Shown piece by piece: positions 33,564 through 41,639 of a stretch of 64,000 nucleotides of DNA (positions are counted from its first letter, which is position 1; each line of letters opens with the position of its first letter). The notes under the pieces were generated by a model. The model was given only the letters and a program-made list of their open reading frames with translations. It was not told the DNA's origin and did no database searches. A program made the position numbers and the translations under genes. The DNA is from UBA1227 sp045599345 (GTDB lineage Bacteria > Bacillota > Clostridia > Oscillospirales > Acutalibacteraceae), in contig JAZRVV010000012.1 of the NCBI GenBank assembly GCA_045599345.1, forward strand, positions 213,972 to 277,971. The letters are read 5' to 3'.

Positions 33564-34019
33564 TTATTTCTCTTCGAGTAATTTAGATACTTCTTCTACA
33601 AATGTGCTAACGTCCTTGAACTGTCTATAAACAGATGCAAAGCGAACGTATGCAACTTCGTCGATTTCTTTGAGCTTGTTCATGCAGAGCTCACCAATTT
33701 TGTCAGAAGTAACTTCACGATCGAGGGAATTCTGAAGCTGAGATTCGATGTCGTTTACAGCTGCCTCAATTGTGTCAAGGCCTACTGGACGTTTTTCACA
33801 AGCTCTAAGCATACCAGCAAGGAGTTTGTTGCGCTCGAATGTCTCGCGTGTCTTGTCCTTCTTAACTACGATAAGAGGAACACTTTCAATAATCTCATAA
33901 GTTGTAAAACGCTTGCCGCACTGGATGCATTCACGGCGACGGCGGATGCGCTCGCCTTCGTCTGTTGGACGAGAGTCGATTACTTTACTTTCTTCATAAC
34001 CACAAAATGGACATTTCAT
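33564..34019 (-). CDS. nrdR: Transcriptional repressor NrdR
   Basis: 151 residues. The N-terminal zinc ribbon is CPFCGYEESKVIDSR with CIQCGKRFTTYE, followed by the ATP-cone domain (VVKKDKTRETFERNKLLAGMLRACEKRPV). NrdR senses ATP/dATP and represses ribonucleotide reductase genes. It is the first gene of the aro operon here; no nrd gene is in the window. Confidence 0.96.
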   Translation of the reverse strand: MKCPFCGYEESKVIDSRPTDEGERIRRRRECIQCGKRFTTYEIIESVPLIVVKKDKTRETFERNKLLAGMLRACEKRPVGLDTIEAAVNDIESQLQNSLDREVTSDKIGELCMNKLKEIDEVAYVRFASVYRQFKDVSTFVEEVSKLLEEK

Positions 34020-34063
34020 TTCCTACACCAACCTTATAATTATTTTAAAATAAAGGTACTAAA

Positions 34064-34092
34064 ATTATACCATCAAGAAATTGCAACTTCAA
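34064..34092 (-). promoter_or_regulatory. Promoter of the nrdR-aro operon
   Basis: Minus strand: TTGAAG (34087-34092), 17-bp spacer ending TGG (extended -10), TATAAT (34064-34069), 45 bp before the nrdR ATG. Eight genes follow down to 26559 with overlaps or gaps of at most about 35 bp. Confidence 0.75.
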
Positions 34093-34172
34093 TATAATTT
34101 GTATGTAATTAATAAAAATATTACAACATATAGTGTTTGGATTTGTATAATTAATTAAATTATGACTTTTTA

Positions 34173-34201
34173 TTGCTTTACTACGCTAAAATACGTATAA
34201 T
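34173..34201 (+). promoter_or_regulatory. Promoter of the amino-acid ABC transporter operon
   Basis: TTGCTT (34173-34178), 17-bp spacer, TATAAT (34196-34201), 37 bp upstream of the substrate-binding protein ATG. The region between this and the nrdR promoter (34093-34172) is AT-rich and otherwise featureless. Confidence 0.75.
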
Positions 34202-34238
34202 AGATAATCATGCAAAAATGATAAAGGAGTAATAACTT

Positions 34239-35006
34239 ATGAAGAAATTTTTAGCTTTAACATTAGCACTCGTTATGGTACTTGCTTTTGCAGCTTGTTC
34301 AAAGGCTCCAGCAAGTGACGACACAGACTCAAAGACATGGATAATTGCTATGGATACAGTTTTCCGTCCATTTGAGTACACTGATGAAAACGGCGAATTT
34401 GTTGGTATCGACGTTGATATCATCAATGCAGTAGCTAAGGATCAGGGCCTTGATATCGAAATTAAGAGCCTTGGTTGGGATGCAGCAATCGCTGCTTGCC
34501 AGGCTGGTCAGGCAGACGGTATGATCGCTGGTGCATCTATTACAGAAAAGCGCCAGAGTGAAGGTTGGATTTTCTCAGATGGTTACTACACAGCAACACA
34601 GTGTATGGCAGTAGCTAAGGACTCAAACATTAAGGGCTTTGAGGACTTAAAGGGCAAGCTTGTAGCAGTTAAGACTGGTACACAGGGTGAGGAATATGCA
34701 AAGTCTCTTCAGGAAGAATATGGCTTTGATGTTTCAAACTTTGAGGATTCACCAACAATGTATCAGGCAGTAGTTGGCGGCCAGTGTGTAGCATGCTTCG
34801 AAGACACACCTATTATGAAGGACTCAATCAAGTCTGGTGTTGAGCTTGTAGCACTTGACGATACACAGAACGAGGGTGGCGAATACGGTTTCGCTATCTT
34901 TGATGCTAACAATCAGGAACTCATCGACGCATTCAATGCTGGTCTTAAGAACATCAAGGCAAGTGGCGAGTACGATCAGATTCTTGAGAAGTATCTTGGC
35001 AAATAA
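34239..35006 (+). CDS. Polar amino-acid ABC transporter, substrate-binding lipoprotein
   Basis: 255 residues. Lipoprotein signal peptide with lipobox AFAAC near residue 20, then a type 2 periplasmic-binding fold: IAMDTVFRPFEYTDENGEFVGIDVDI is split as AMDTVFRPFEYTDENG and FVGIDVDIINAVA; AGASITEKRQ and VAVKTGTQGEEYA follow. This is the family 3 solute-binding protein pattern for glutamine, arginine, cystine or similar. Next genes supply the permease and ATPase. Confidence 0.93.
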   Translation: MKKFLALTLALVMVLAFAACSKAPASDDTDSKTWIIAMDTVFRPFEYTDENGEFVGIDVDIINAVAKDQGLDIEIKSLGWDAAIAACQAGQADGMIAGASITEKRQSEGWIFSDGYYTATQCMAVAKDSNIKGFEDLKGKLVAVKTGTQGEEYAKSLQEEYGFDVSNFEDSPTMYQAVVGGQCVACFEDTPIMKDSIKSGVELVALDDTQNEGGEYGFAIFDANNQELIDAFNAGLKNIKASGEYDQILEKYLGK

Positions 35007-35025
35007 TATTTAGGAGTTTTAGTAA

Positions 35026-35697
35026 ATGGTTGCAATTCTTGGCACATATGGCGAATTGTTATTACAGGCAATGGGCAAAACGCTTACTATGGCGTTTTAC
35101 AGCCTTATATTTGCCTGCATTATAGGCCTTATTTTTGGTGTACTTTCAGTACTCAAAAACAAGGTTTGTAAGGCCATAGCTCAAGTTTTTGTAGATGTAA
35201 TTCGTGGCGTACCAATGATAGTACTTGCATATTTCGTATTCTTTGGTATTCCTTATGCATGCAAAAATCTCTTGGGTTTTAACTTTACACTTTCCGCTTT
35301 AGAGGCCGGTATTATATGCTTAAGCCTTAACTGCGGCGCTTATATGGCAGAGATAATTCGTGCAGGTATTCAGTCTGTACCATCAGGTCAAATGGAGGCT
35401 GCTCGTTCTCTTGGTCTTTCATATTGGACAGCAATGAGACAGATAGTACTTCCACAGGCTATTCGTACAATGATACCTAGCATTATCAATCAGTTCATTA
35501 TCACATTAAAGGATACATCAATCCTTTCAATCATCGGCTTCCCAGAGCTTGTAAACTCTGCAAAATCCGTTGTTGCAATTACCTTTAAATCTTTCCAAGT
35601 TTGGGCGATTGTTGGTGTAATGTACTTGATTGTTATCACCATTCTTTCGAAGGTCGCAAAGATACTCGAGAGGAGGCTGAACAACTATGGCCATTAA
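35026..35697 (+). CDS. Amino-acid ABC transporter permease
   Basis: 223 residues with about five membrane helices of the His/Glu/Gln/Arg permease type. The EAA loop reads EAARSLGLSYWTAMRQIVLPQAIRT (split: EAARSLGLSYW, MRQIVLPQAIRT), the coupling site to the ATPase. RGVPMIVLAYFVFFG is also typical. The 3' end overlaps the ATPase start by 11 bp. Confidence 0.95.
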   Translation: MVAILGTYGELLLQAMGKTLTMAFYSLIFACIIGLIFGVLSVLKNKVCKAIAQVFVDVIRGVPMIVLAYFVFFGIPYACKNLLGFNFTLSALEAGIICLSLNCGAYMAEIIRAGIQSVPSGQMEAARSLGLSYWTAMRQIVLPQAIRTMIPSIINQFIITLKDTSILSIIGFPELVNSAKSVVAITFKSFQVWAIVGVMYLIVITILSKVAKILERRLNNYGH

Positions 35698-36436
35698 TTA
35701 TGATAAGGTTAAAGTTGAGGTTACAAATCTTGAAAAACACTTTGGTAAAAACCAAGTGTTAAAGGGTGTTGACCTCACTGTTTATGAGGGCGAAGTACTC
35801 TGTATAATTGGTCCATCTGGTGGTGGTAAGTCAACACTTCTTCGTTGCCTTAATGCACTTGAGGACGCAACAGGCGGTAAGATTGTTATCGATGGATATG
35901 AGATAACTGATAAGAAGTCTGTTGATATCAACAAGGTTAGACAGAACATCGGCATGGTTTTCCAGCAGTTCAATTTGTTCCCACACAAGACTGTTAAAGA
36001 AAACATCATGCTCGCTCCAGTAGACTGCAAACTTCTTGCCAAAGAAGAGGCCGAAGTAAAAGCTATTGAGCTTTTAAAGCGCGTAGGCCTTGAGGACAAG
36101 AAGGATGCATTCCCAAGGTCACTTTCAGGTGGTCAGCAACAGCGTGTAGCTATCGCTCGCGCCCTTGCAATGAACCCTGATATTATGCTCTTTGATGAGC
36201 CTACATCTGCTCTTGATCCAGAGATGGTTGGCGAGGTTCTTAATGTTATGAAAGAACTCGCAGAACAGGGCATGACAATGGTTGTAGTAACCCATGAGAT
36301 GGGCTTTGCACGTGAAGTTGCAGATCGTGTTATCATGGTTGCAGATGGTGTTATTGCCGAGGAGGCAACACCTGAGGAACTCTTTGATAATCCAAAGTCG
36401 CAACGTGCAAAAGATTTCCTTGCAGCCGTACTTTAA
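35687..36436 (+). CDS. Amino-acid ABC transporter ATP-binding protein
   Basis: 249 residues: Walker A GPSGGGKSTLLR, Q-loop VFQQFNLFPHKT, signature LSGGQQQRVAIARAL, Walker B IMLFDEPTSALDPE and switch His in VVVTHEMGFA. GlnQ-type ATPase driving import by the two preceding gene products. A promoter for the downstream tRNA lies across its last codons. Confidence 0.96.
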   Translation: MAINYDKVKVEVTNLEKHFGKNQVLKGVDLTVYEGEVLCIIGPSGGGKSTLLRCLNALEDATGGKIVIDGYEITDKKSVDINKVRQNIGMVFQQFNLFPHKTVKENIMLAPVDCKLLAKEEAEVKAIELLKRVGLEDKKDAFPRSLSGGQQQRVAIARALAMNPDIMLFDEPTSALDPEMVGEVLNVMKELAEQGMTMVVVTHEMGFAREVADRVIMVADGVIAEEATPEELFDNPKSQRAKDFLAAVL

Positions 36437-36448
36437 TTTTAGTATAAT
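36420..36448 (+). promoter_or_regulatory. Probable promoter for tRNA-Ser
   Basis: TTGCAG (36420-36425), 17-bp spacer, TATAAT (36443-36448). The -35 box lies in the final codons of the ATPase gene. A start near 36455 would precede the tRNA by about 32 nt. Confidence 0.65.
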
Positions 36449-36450
36449 AT

Positions 36451-36477
36451 GCAAGCGCCTTTTCATGAGGCGCTTGC
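36451..36477. terminator. 10-bp hairpin between ABC operon and tRNA-Ser
   Basis: GCAAGCGCCT (36451-36460) pairs perfectly with AGGCGCTTGC (36468-36477). The sequence that follows is AAAAATTTT rather than a pure T run, so it may be the terminator of the ABC operon or a processing element in the tRNA leader; it overlaps the predicted tRNA transcription start. Confidence 0.5.
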
Positions 36478-36486
36478 AAAAATTTT

Positions 36487-36579
36487 GGAGAGTTGTCCGA
36501 GCTGGCCTAAGGAGCACGATTGGAAATCGTGTAGATGGTTAAAGCTATCTCGAGGGTTCGAATCCCTTGCTCTCCGCCA
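36487..36579 (+). tRNA. tRNA-Ser (anticodon GGA)
   Basis: A 93-nt class II tRNA: acceptor GGAGAGT/GCTCTCC, anticodon stem CACGA/TCGTG with loop TTGGAAA (anticodon GGA), a long variable arm (36526-36551) as in all tRNA-Ser, T arm AGGG-TTCGAAT-CCCT and encoded CCA at 36577-36579. Confidence 0.95.
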
Positions 36580-36580
36580 C

Positions 36581-36610
36581 AAGACCGAGCATGTTGCTCG
36601 GTCTTTTTTT
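36581..36610 (+). terminator. Terminator of tRNA-Ser
   Basis: A 10-bp stem (AAGACCGAGC with GCTCGGTCTT, 36581-36590 and 36596-36605) with a run of seven T to 36610 directly follows the tRNA CCA. Confidence 0.93.
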
Positions 36611-36712
36611 GTAAAGAAAAAATTTCGTAATCATTGTCTTTCCAAAGCGTCTTTTATGTCTTGATTGGAGTACAATACTTGCTGGTATTTCTTTAATGAA
36701 AGAGGAGATAAA

Positions 36713-37615
36713 ATGGAAAGTAAAGTTTATTTCACACGAGAGATTACACCGGAATCTTTGATTAGAATCTATGAGGCTCTTGGCTGGGCACCAAAGGGCA
36801 AGACAGCTATCAAGATTTCTACAGGTGAAATCTTCAATCCTAACTCACTCAGACCTGAGCTCATTTACCCACTTGTTAAGAAGGTAGGGGGCAAGCTTGT
36901 TGAGAATAACACAGCTTATGAGGGCGCTCGTCAGTTTGATGTCACACACAAGATTATGATTCAAAAGCACGGCTATAACAGAGCTGGTGGTGTACATCTT
37001 CTTGACAGTGATGGCGAGCTTGAAATTCCTGTAACAAATGGTAAGCACCTTAAGTCTGACCGCGTAGGTGCTGGCATTCAGGACTATCAGTCATGCATTA
37101 TGCTCTCGCACTTCAAGGGCCATCCAATGGCTGGTTACGGCGGAGCTATCAAGAACGGTTCAATCGGTTTTGCGTCACCTAGTGGCAAGGCTCGTATTCA
37201 CTCTGCATCTAAGTCGGATTTCCGCTATACAGGTTGGATCGGTAGTGGTAAGTTCATTCTCCCAGGTGGAGACAAGGCTTTCCAGGAGTCAATGGTTGAG
37301 GCAACATCAGCTGTATTTGATTACTTTGGCAGAGAAAATGTTATCTGTATCAATGTAATGAACAACCTTTCAGTTGACTGTGACTGTTTCCCATTCCCAG
37401 CAGCTCCAAAGATGTCTGACTATGGTATCTTTGCATCATTTGACCCAGTTGCTTGTGACCAAGCTTGTCTTGATGTAATTTGGGCACAAAAGGACGCTGG
37501 CGGCGCTGATCTCGTTAAGAGAATCACTAACCGTGGTGGTCTTCGCCAGACATCATATGGCGATGAATTTGGCCTTGGCTCAAAGCAGTATGAGGTTATT
37601 GATATCGACAAATAA
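36713..37615 (+). CDS. DUF362 domain protein
   Basis: 300 residues from MESKVYFTREITPESL at 36713 behind GAGGAGA; an in-frame ATG at 36665 has no ribosome site. The whole length matches the DUF362 pattern: KTAIKISTGE, ...SLRPELIYPLVKKVGGK, DYQSCIMLSHFKGHPMAGYGGAIKN (split as SHFKGHPMAGYGGAIKN) and DPVACDQACLDVI. Homologues are cytosolic, often linked to Fe-S proteins; this copy has no ferredoxin domain. Function unknown. It stands alone between a tRNA and a strong terminator. Confidence 0.82.
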   Translation: MESKVYFTREITPESLIRIYEALGWAPKGKTAIKISTGEIFNPNSLRPELIYPLVKKVGGKLVENNTAYEGARQFDVTHKIMIQKHGYNRAGGVHLLDSDGELEIPVTNGKHLKSDRVGAGIQDYQSCIMLSHFKGHPMAGYGGAIKNGSIGFASPSGKARIHSASKSDFRYTGWIGSGKFILPGGDKAFQESMVEATSAVFDYFGRENVICINVMNNLSVDCDCFPFPAAPKMSDYGIFASFDPVACDQACLDVIWAQKDAGGADLVKRITNRGGLRQTSYGDEFGLGSKQYEVIDIDK

Positions 37616-37626
37616 GTTGAAGTTTT

Positions 37627-37664
37627 AAGTCCCAGTTTCATTTTTGAAACTGGGACTTCTCTTT
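37627..37664 (+). terminator. Rho-independent terminator
   Basis: A perfect 14-bp stem (37627-37640 with 37645-37658, core GTCCCAGTTTCA) with a TTTT loop and a CT-rich tail closes the DUF362 gene. Confidence 0.85.
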
Positions 37665-37718
37665 GGTGGTAAAACGTTTTATAATGTATATTACGTTTTA
37701 TCAAAAGGGGGAGAGAAT

Positions 37719-38495
37719 TTGAAACAAAATGAACTCTTATTCCTTGGCACTGGTGCAGGCGACTGGATTAATGGTGATGGCATTCGCTATTTGCCACATA
37801 GGCTCTGCTCATCTGTTTTGATTAACAAAGAAATACTTATTGATTGTGGTCCTCATATCTTTGCATCAGCAAGTGAGATTGGGGATGAGAATTTATATTG
37901 TGATTTGAAACATGTCCTTATAACTCACAGGCATGTGGATCATTTTAATGCTGCTAATCTTGAAAAAATAGCTGATGATAAAAAAATCGATGTTTCATGT
38001 GATGCATTCACACAGAAACTTATCAAAAACACTGATAATATGGCATTTGTCACGCTGCCAACATTCAAAAAGGCACCTCTTGGTGACTATGAAGTAATTG
38101 CGTTGCCAGCCAACCATGACGTTCGTGGTGGAGGCAGGAACGCGAGGCATTTTATCATAATCACACCTGATAAAAAGGAACTGTTTTATGGCCTTGATGG
38201 TGCATGGTTCTCAAACGATGAATGGATGGTTATGAAAAAGCACAAGTTTGATGTTGTGGTGCTTGATTGCACGCTTGGAAACGCTAATGACCATCGCATT
38301 TTTGAGCATAATAATATTGATATGACTCACGCAATTGCTGATGAAATTAGGCGTCAGGGTCTTTTAAATCCTGATGGTGTAATCATAGGATCACACTTTG
38401 CAAGAACTCTTAATCGTTCACAGATAATAACAAAACAGACCTTAAAAAGGTTTGATGTAATAGCAGCAGAAGAGGGCATGAAGATTGCTTTCTAA
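37719..38495 (+). CDS. MBL-fold metallohydrolase
   Basis: 258 residues from a TTG at 37719, behind AAAAGGGGG; an earlier in-frame start lies in the terminator. FLGTGAGDW at the start, the zinc motif THRHVDHFNAAN (H-x-H-x-D-H) near residue 82, DGAWF and the late SHFAR segment define a metallo-beta-lactamase fold similar to the PhnP / tRNase Z / L-ascorbate lactonase group. The substrate is likely a phosphodiester or small lactone. A TATAAT at 37680-37685 may be its promoter, though no clear -35 box accompanies it. Confidence 0.85.
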   Translation: MKQNELLFLGTGAGDWINGDGIRYLPHRLCSSVLINKEILIDCGPHIFASASEIGDENLYCDLKHVLITHRHVDHFNAANLEKIADDKKIDVSCDAFTQKLIKNTDNMAFVTLPTFKKAPLGDYEVIALPANHDVRGGGRNARHFIIITPDKKELFYGLDGAWFSNDEWMVMKKHKFDVVVLDCTLGNANDHRIFEHNNIDMTHAIADEIRRQGLLNPDGVIIGSHFARTLNRSQIITKQTLKRFDVIAAEEGMKIAF

Positions 38496-38507
38496 GGATG
38501 GGTGATT

Positions 38508-39251
38508 TTGTTGAATTATCAAGAAAAAATCGCAAAATTTGCAGAGATTATTCGTGACGCAAATGACATTTGCGTCTTTACTGGCGCTGGCATTAGTGTG
38601 CCATCCGGTATTCCAGACTTTCGCTCTGCAGATGGACTTTACAACCAAGACTCAGGTTTCAATATTCGTCCGGAGGAAATCATAAGCCATACGTTTTTTG
38701 TTAGAAAAACTGATATGTTCTATGAGTTTTATAAAACAAAAATGGTTTATCCGGATGCATCACCTAATGCCGCTCATATATTTTTTGCCGAGCTTCAAAA
38801 CAAAGGCAAAAATGTGAGCGTTGTAACACAAAACATCGATGGACTTCACAGCGCTGCCGGCTCAAGTGAGGTCTATGAAATACATGGTAGTGTGCTCCGC
38901 AATACTTGTACCAAGTGCGGTAAGCACTATGGAGTGGAAACAGTAATGGAGCAGGAGGGCGTACCACACTGCGAATGTGGTGGTGTTATCAAGCCTGATG
39001 TTGTCCTCTATGAGGAACCACTCGATAACATGTGTGTTGAGGGCGCTATAAGCGCAATCGCTCGTGCCGATACAATGATTATAATAGGCACAAGCCTTGT
39101 CGTATATCCGGCTGCATCTTATGTTCGCTATTTTAGGGGACGTAACCTTGTTATTATCAATCTTGAACCAACTGGTATGGATGATATGGCAAGCCTTGCA
39201 ATTTATGAGGATGTTGAAAAAGTAGTAAATGATCTTAAATCTTTAATATGA
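38508..39251 (+). CDS. NAD-dependent protein deacylase (sirtuin)
   Basis: About 247 residues. Two TTG codons (38508 and 38511) follow AAGGATGG at a usable distance; either may start translation. Motifs: FTGAGISVPSGIPDFRSADGLY, split as FTGAGISVPSGIPDFR and SADGLY, TQNIDGLH, EIHGSV with the catalytic His, and four zinc Cys in CTKCGK and CECGG. It removes acyl groups from lysines using NAD+. It lies 12 bp after the MBL gene and about 10 bp before the M20 peptidase gene. Confidence 0.93.
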   Translation: MLNYQEKIAKFAEIIRDANDICVFTGAGISVPSGIPDFRSADGLYNQDSGFNIRPEEIISHTFFVRKTDMFYEFYKTKMVYPDASPNAAHIFFAELQNKGKNVSVVTQNIDGLHSAAGSSEVYEIHGSVLRNTCTKCGKHYGVETVMEQEGVPHCECGGVIKPDVVLYEEPLDNMCVEGAISAIARADTMIIIGTSLVVYPAASYVRYFRGRNLVIINLEPTGMDDMASLAIYEDVEKVVNDLKSLI

Positions 39252-39261
39252 GGTGAAAGAC

Positions 39262-40638
39262 TTGAAAAAAGAGATAAATCACGAGCAAGTTGATGTTGAA
39301 CGTGTCTCAGAAAAATTGTCAAAAGCAATTAGGATTCCAACTATAGCAAAGCTTGACGAAGAAGGATTTGACTGGACAGAGTTTGACAAGTTCCATAAGT
39401 TTTTGGAGGATGAATTCCCACTTGTTCACAAGACATTAAAGCGTGAAGTAATAGCTCGCGCTGACCTAGTATATATTTGGGAAGGAAGCGACCCATCGCT
39501 TTTGCCAATTGCTTTCTTGTCACACCAGGACGTTGTTCCTGTAACAGAAGGAACAGAGGGCGATTGGGATCATCCAGCATTTGCCGGAGAGATTGCTGAC
39601 GGCTGTATCTGGGGCCGTGGCGCAATCGATATGAAAAACCAGCTTGTATCAGTTATGGAGAGCATAGAGACACTCCTCGAAGAGGGCTTTAAGCCTGTTC
39701 GTTCAGTATACCTTTGCTTTGGCCATAATGAGGAAATAATGTCAGAGAAAAACAGTGGCGCTATGAATATAGTGGCAGAGATGCAAAAGCGTGGTATCCG
39801 CTTTGATTCCATTATTGATGAGGGTGGAGCTATGTTCCCATTCTCAGTTCCTCACATCCTTGATATGGTACTTGTAGGAATAGGCGTAGGCGAGAAGGGT
39901 TATGCCGACTATAAAGTAACTGTAAAGGGTAAGGGTGGTCACTCATCAGCACCACCAGATCACTCAGCAATTGGTGAACTCGCTAAAAAGATAGAGCGTT
40001 TTGAAAAGCATCAGTTTAAGGCTGAAATGCCAGACTATTTCATGGAACTTATTGTAAGTGTTTGTAATCGACTTGCATTCCCACTCAGTGGTCTTGCAAA
40101 GATTGTCCCAATGCTTAAACCTGTCATCACATATGCTATGACAAAGGTGCCACAGGGGGCAACATTTATACGCTCTTGCCAGGCAGTGACAATGTGCCAG
40201 GGATCACCTGCATCAAATGTGCTGCCACAGCGCGCTTCTGCTACAATTAACTTCCGCTTAGTTCAAGGCACAACGCTTTTGGATATTGAAAAGAAGTTAG
40301 AAAAATATATGGGTGGAAAGAATGTAGAAATAGAGCGTCTTGAAGGCCGTGAGCCAAAGCCTCTTTCACCATCAAATTCACGTTCGTTTAAAACCATCAA
40401 GGCTTTGATGGAGGAATCTGATAGTCGCTACATTGTAACTCCGTTCCTTGTAATGGGTGGTACAGATGCTTATCACTACCAGGATATATGCGACAACGTA
40501 TATCGCTTTGGTCCTTATGAGGTCTCAGTAGAGGTTATGATGACTGCTCATTCAACAAATGAGCGTGTACCTGTTGAGTCGCTTGCAAAGGGCGTAGCTT
40601 TCTTTAAATCTTATATCCGTAGGATGACAGCAGAATAA
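39262..40638 (+). CDS. M20 family metallopeptidase
   Basis: 458 residues from a TTG at 39262 (AGGTGA 5-6 bp upstream; a GTG at 39253 is within that site). Metal and catalytic motifs: FLSHQDVVPV (His-Asp), WGRGAIDMKNQ (bridging Asp), FGHNEEIMSEKNSGA (general base Glu), then a dimerisation lid starting near KGYADYKVTVKGKGGHSS. The size and motifs fit the carboxypeptidase S / M20 dipeptidase group. Cytosolic; probably cleaves di- or acyl-peptides. Confidence 0.92.
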   Translation: MKKEINHEQVDVERVSEKLSKAIRIPTIAKLDEEGFDWTEFDKFHKFLEDEFPLVHKTLKREVIARADLVYIWEGSDPSLLPIAFLSHQDVVPVTEGTEGDWDHPAFAGEIADGCIWGRGAIDMKNQLVSVMESIETLLEEGFKPVRSVYLCFGHNEEIMSEKNSGAMNIVAEMQKRGIRFDSIIDEGGAMFPFSVPHILDMVLVGIGVGEKGYADYKVTVKGKGGHSSAPPDHSAIGELAKKIERFEKHQFKAEMPDYFMELIVSVCNRLAFPLSGLAKIVPMLKPVITYAMTKVPQGATFIRSCQAVTMCQGSPASNVLPQRASATINFRLVQGTTLLDIEKKLEKYMGGKNVEIERLEGREPKPLSPSNSRSFKTIKALMEESDSRYIVTPFLVMGGTDAYHYQDICDNVYRFGPYEVSVEVMMTAHSTNERVPVESLAKGVAFFKSYIRRMTAE

Positions 40639-40640
40639 AA

Positions 40641-40678
40641 AACAAGGGCTTCAGTCAACCGACTGAAGCCCTTTTGTT
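40641..40678. terminator. Bidirectional terminator between convergent genes
   Basis: A 12-bp or longer stem (GGGCTTCAGTC/GACTGAAGCCC, 40645-40656 with 40661-40672) with CTTTTGTT on the plus side and an A-rich upstream arm that gives U on the minus strand. Confidence 0.85.
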
Positions 40679-40684
40679 ATGCAG

Positions 40685-41470
40685 TTAATGAAGTGGACGA
40701 CTAACGCCCAAGTTGCGTTCGATTTCAAAGCCACCGAACTCATCGATACTACCACTTACATTGTTTGAATGGTAGCAGTCGTAGAATTTAAATGATTCAT
40801 CCATACAGAAGTGGCCAAGACAGATTGTCTTGTTGTTGTTCTGCCAGTTTCTAAAGTCAATCTCTGGATCAAAGATGTACTGTTTGTCACCAAGGACAAT
40901 GATTGTCCAAGTGTGCTGGCCACCGCCGTAACGGCCGCCAATAGAGTAGCACTCAAGACCGATAGCACGCATTATTGCCATAAATGCTGCAGAATACTCT
41001 GTGCATGTGCCATGGCCTGTTGTCAAAATACCCTTTGCTCGACCTACAATTCTGCTGTCATAATCACTTTCGTAATTTTCATCAGATGGTAAAGAGGAGG
41101 AGTTGTAGTAAAAGTTTGTTTCCATATACTCGTATACTGCAAGAACCTTCTCGTATGTTGACATTGAGCTGTCAGTTGTCTCATTGAGGATGGCAGCTAT
41201 CTGCCTATCAAGGTCTGTATCATTTGTAAGCATTGGATTGAGAGGAGCAGCATTTAATAGTGCCTCTTCAACCGTACCATATTTAACTATATCGTTAGGA
41301 TTAACAATATCATTTTCAAGAACTGCATCTTTTTCAAGTGAAGCTGTACGTGTGATAGATTCAACGCGAACTTCGCTCATGTTACCCTTTGCAAAGAGGA
41401 TTGTGCATATTGAAAATACGCACGCAACTGCAAGGATAACAGCTGTTATTCTTGTCTTTTGTTTTAAAAT
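40685..41470 (-). CDS. Exported transglutaminase-like protein, apparent ATT start
   Basis: About 261 residues if translation begins at ATT 41470, which lies 7 nt after AGGAAG (41478-41483). That start gives a textbook signal sequence: LKQKTR, a hydrophobic stretch ITAVILAVACVFSICTILF, then AKG. The C-terminal half is a transglutaminase-like domain with Cys156 (GHGTCTEYSAAFM), His185 (GGQHTW) and Asp200 (FDPE). Upstream in-frame ATG 41527 is inside the -10 box of the likely promoter, so it should not be transcribed. Homologues act on cell-surface proteins or peptidoglycan, often as proteases or cyclases. Domain confident, start inferred. Confidence 0.82.
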   Translation of the reverse strand: MLKQKTRITAVILAVACVFSICTILFAKGNMSEVRVESITRTASLEKDAVLENDIVNPNDIVKYGTVEEALLNAAPLNPMLTNDTDLDRQIAAILNETTDSSMSTYEKVLAVYEYMETNFYYNSSSLPSDENYESDYDSRIVGRAKGILTTGHGTCTEYSAAFMAIMRAIGLECYSIGGRYGGGQHTWTIIVLGDKQYIFDPEIDFRNWQNNNKTICLGHFCMDESFKFYDCYHSNNVSGSIDEFGGFEIERNLGVSRPLH

Positions 41471-41525
41471 AGTAACACTTCCTACATGTTTGTAATAACT
41501 TTGTAACCGTTTTGTTACATTTGGC

Positions 41526-41554
41526 ATAATAACAGAAAAAGTTACAAAATGCAA
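41526..41554 (-). promoter_or_regulatory. Promoter of the transglutaminase-like gene
   Basis: Minus strand: TTGCAT (41549-41554), 17-bp spacer, TATTAT (41526-41531). Transcription would begin near 41519, downstream of the in-frame ATG at 41525-41527. Confidence 0.7.
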
Positions 41555-41596
41555 CACTTTTTTAAAAATAATTAATTTCTGGCATTTCCTATTTAT

Positions 41597-41604
41597 GGTA
41601 TAAT
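41597..41604 (+). promoter_or_regulatory. Extended -10 promoter for the zinc-ribbon gene
   Basis: TGG followed by TATAAT (41599-41604) forms an extended -10 element about 36 bp before the GTG; no good -35 box is visible. It is divergent from the transglutaminase promoter. Confidence 0.5.
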
Positions 41605-41639
41605 ATCTTTGTTATTATTTATTAGGAGGTGTTGCCCAC

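Noticed and set aside
34123..34140. ACAACATATAGTGT, similar to an NrdR box, between nrdR and the ABC operon
   Set aside because: It is shorter than the 16-bp consensus with imperfect symmetry, only one copy is present, and no nrd gene is near. Autoregulation cannot be claimed.
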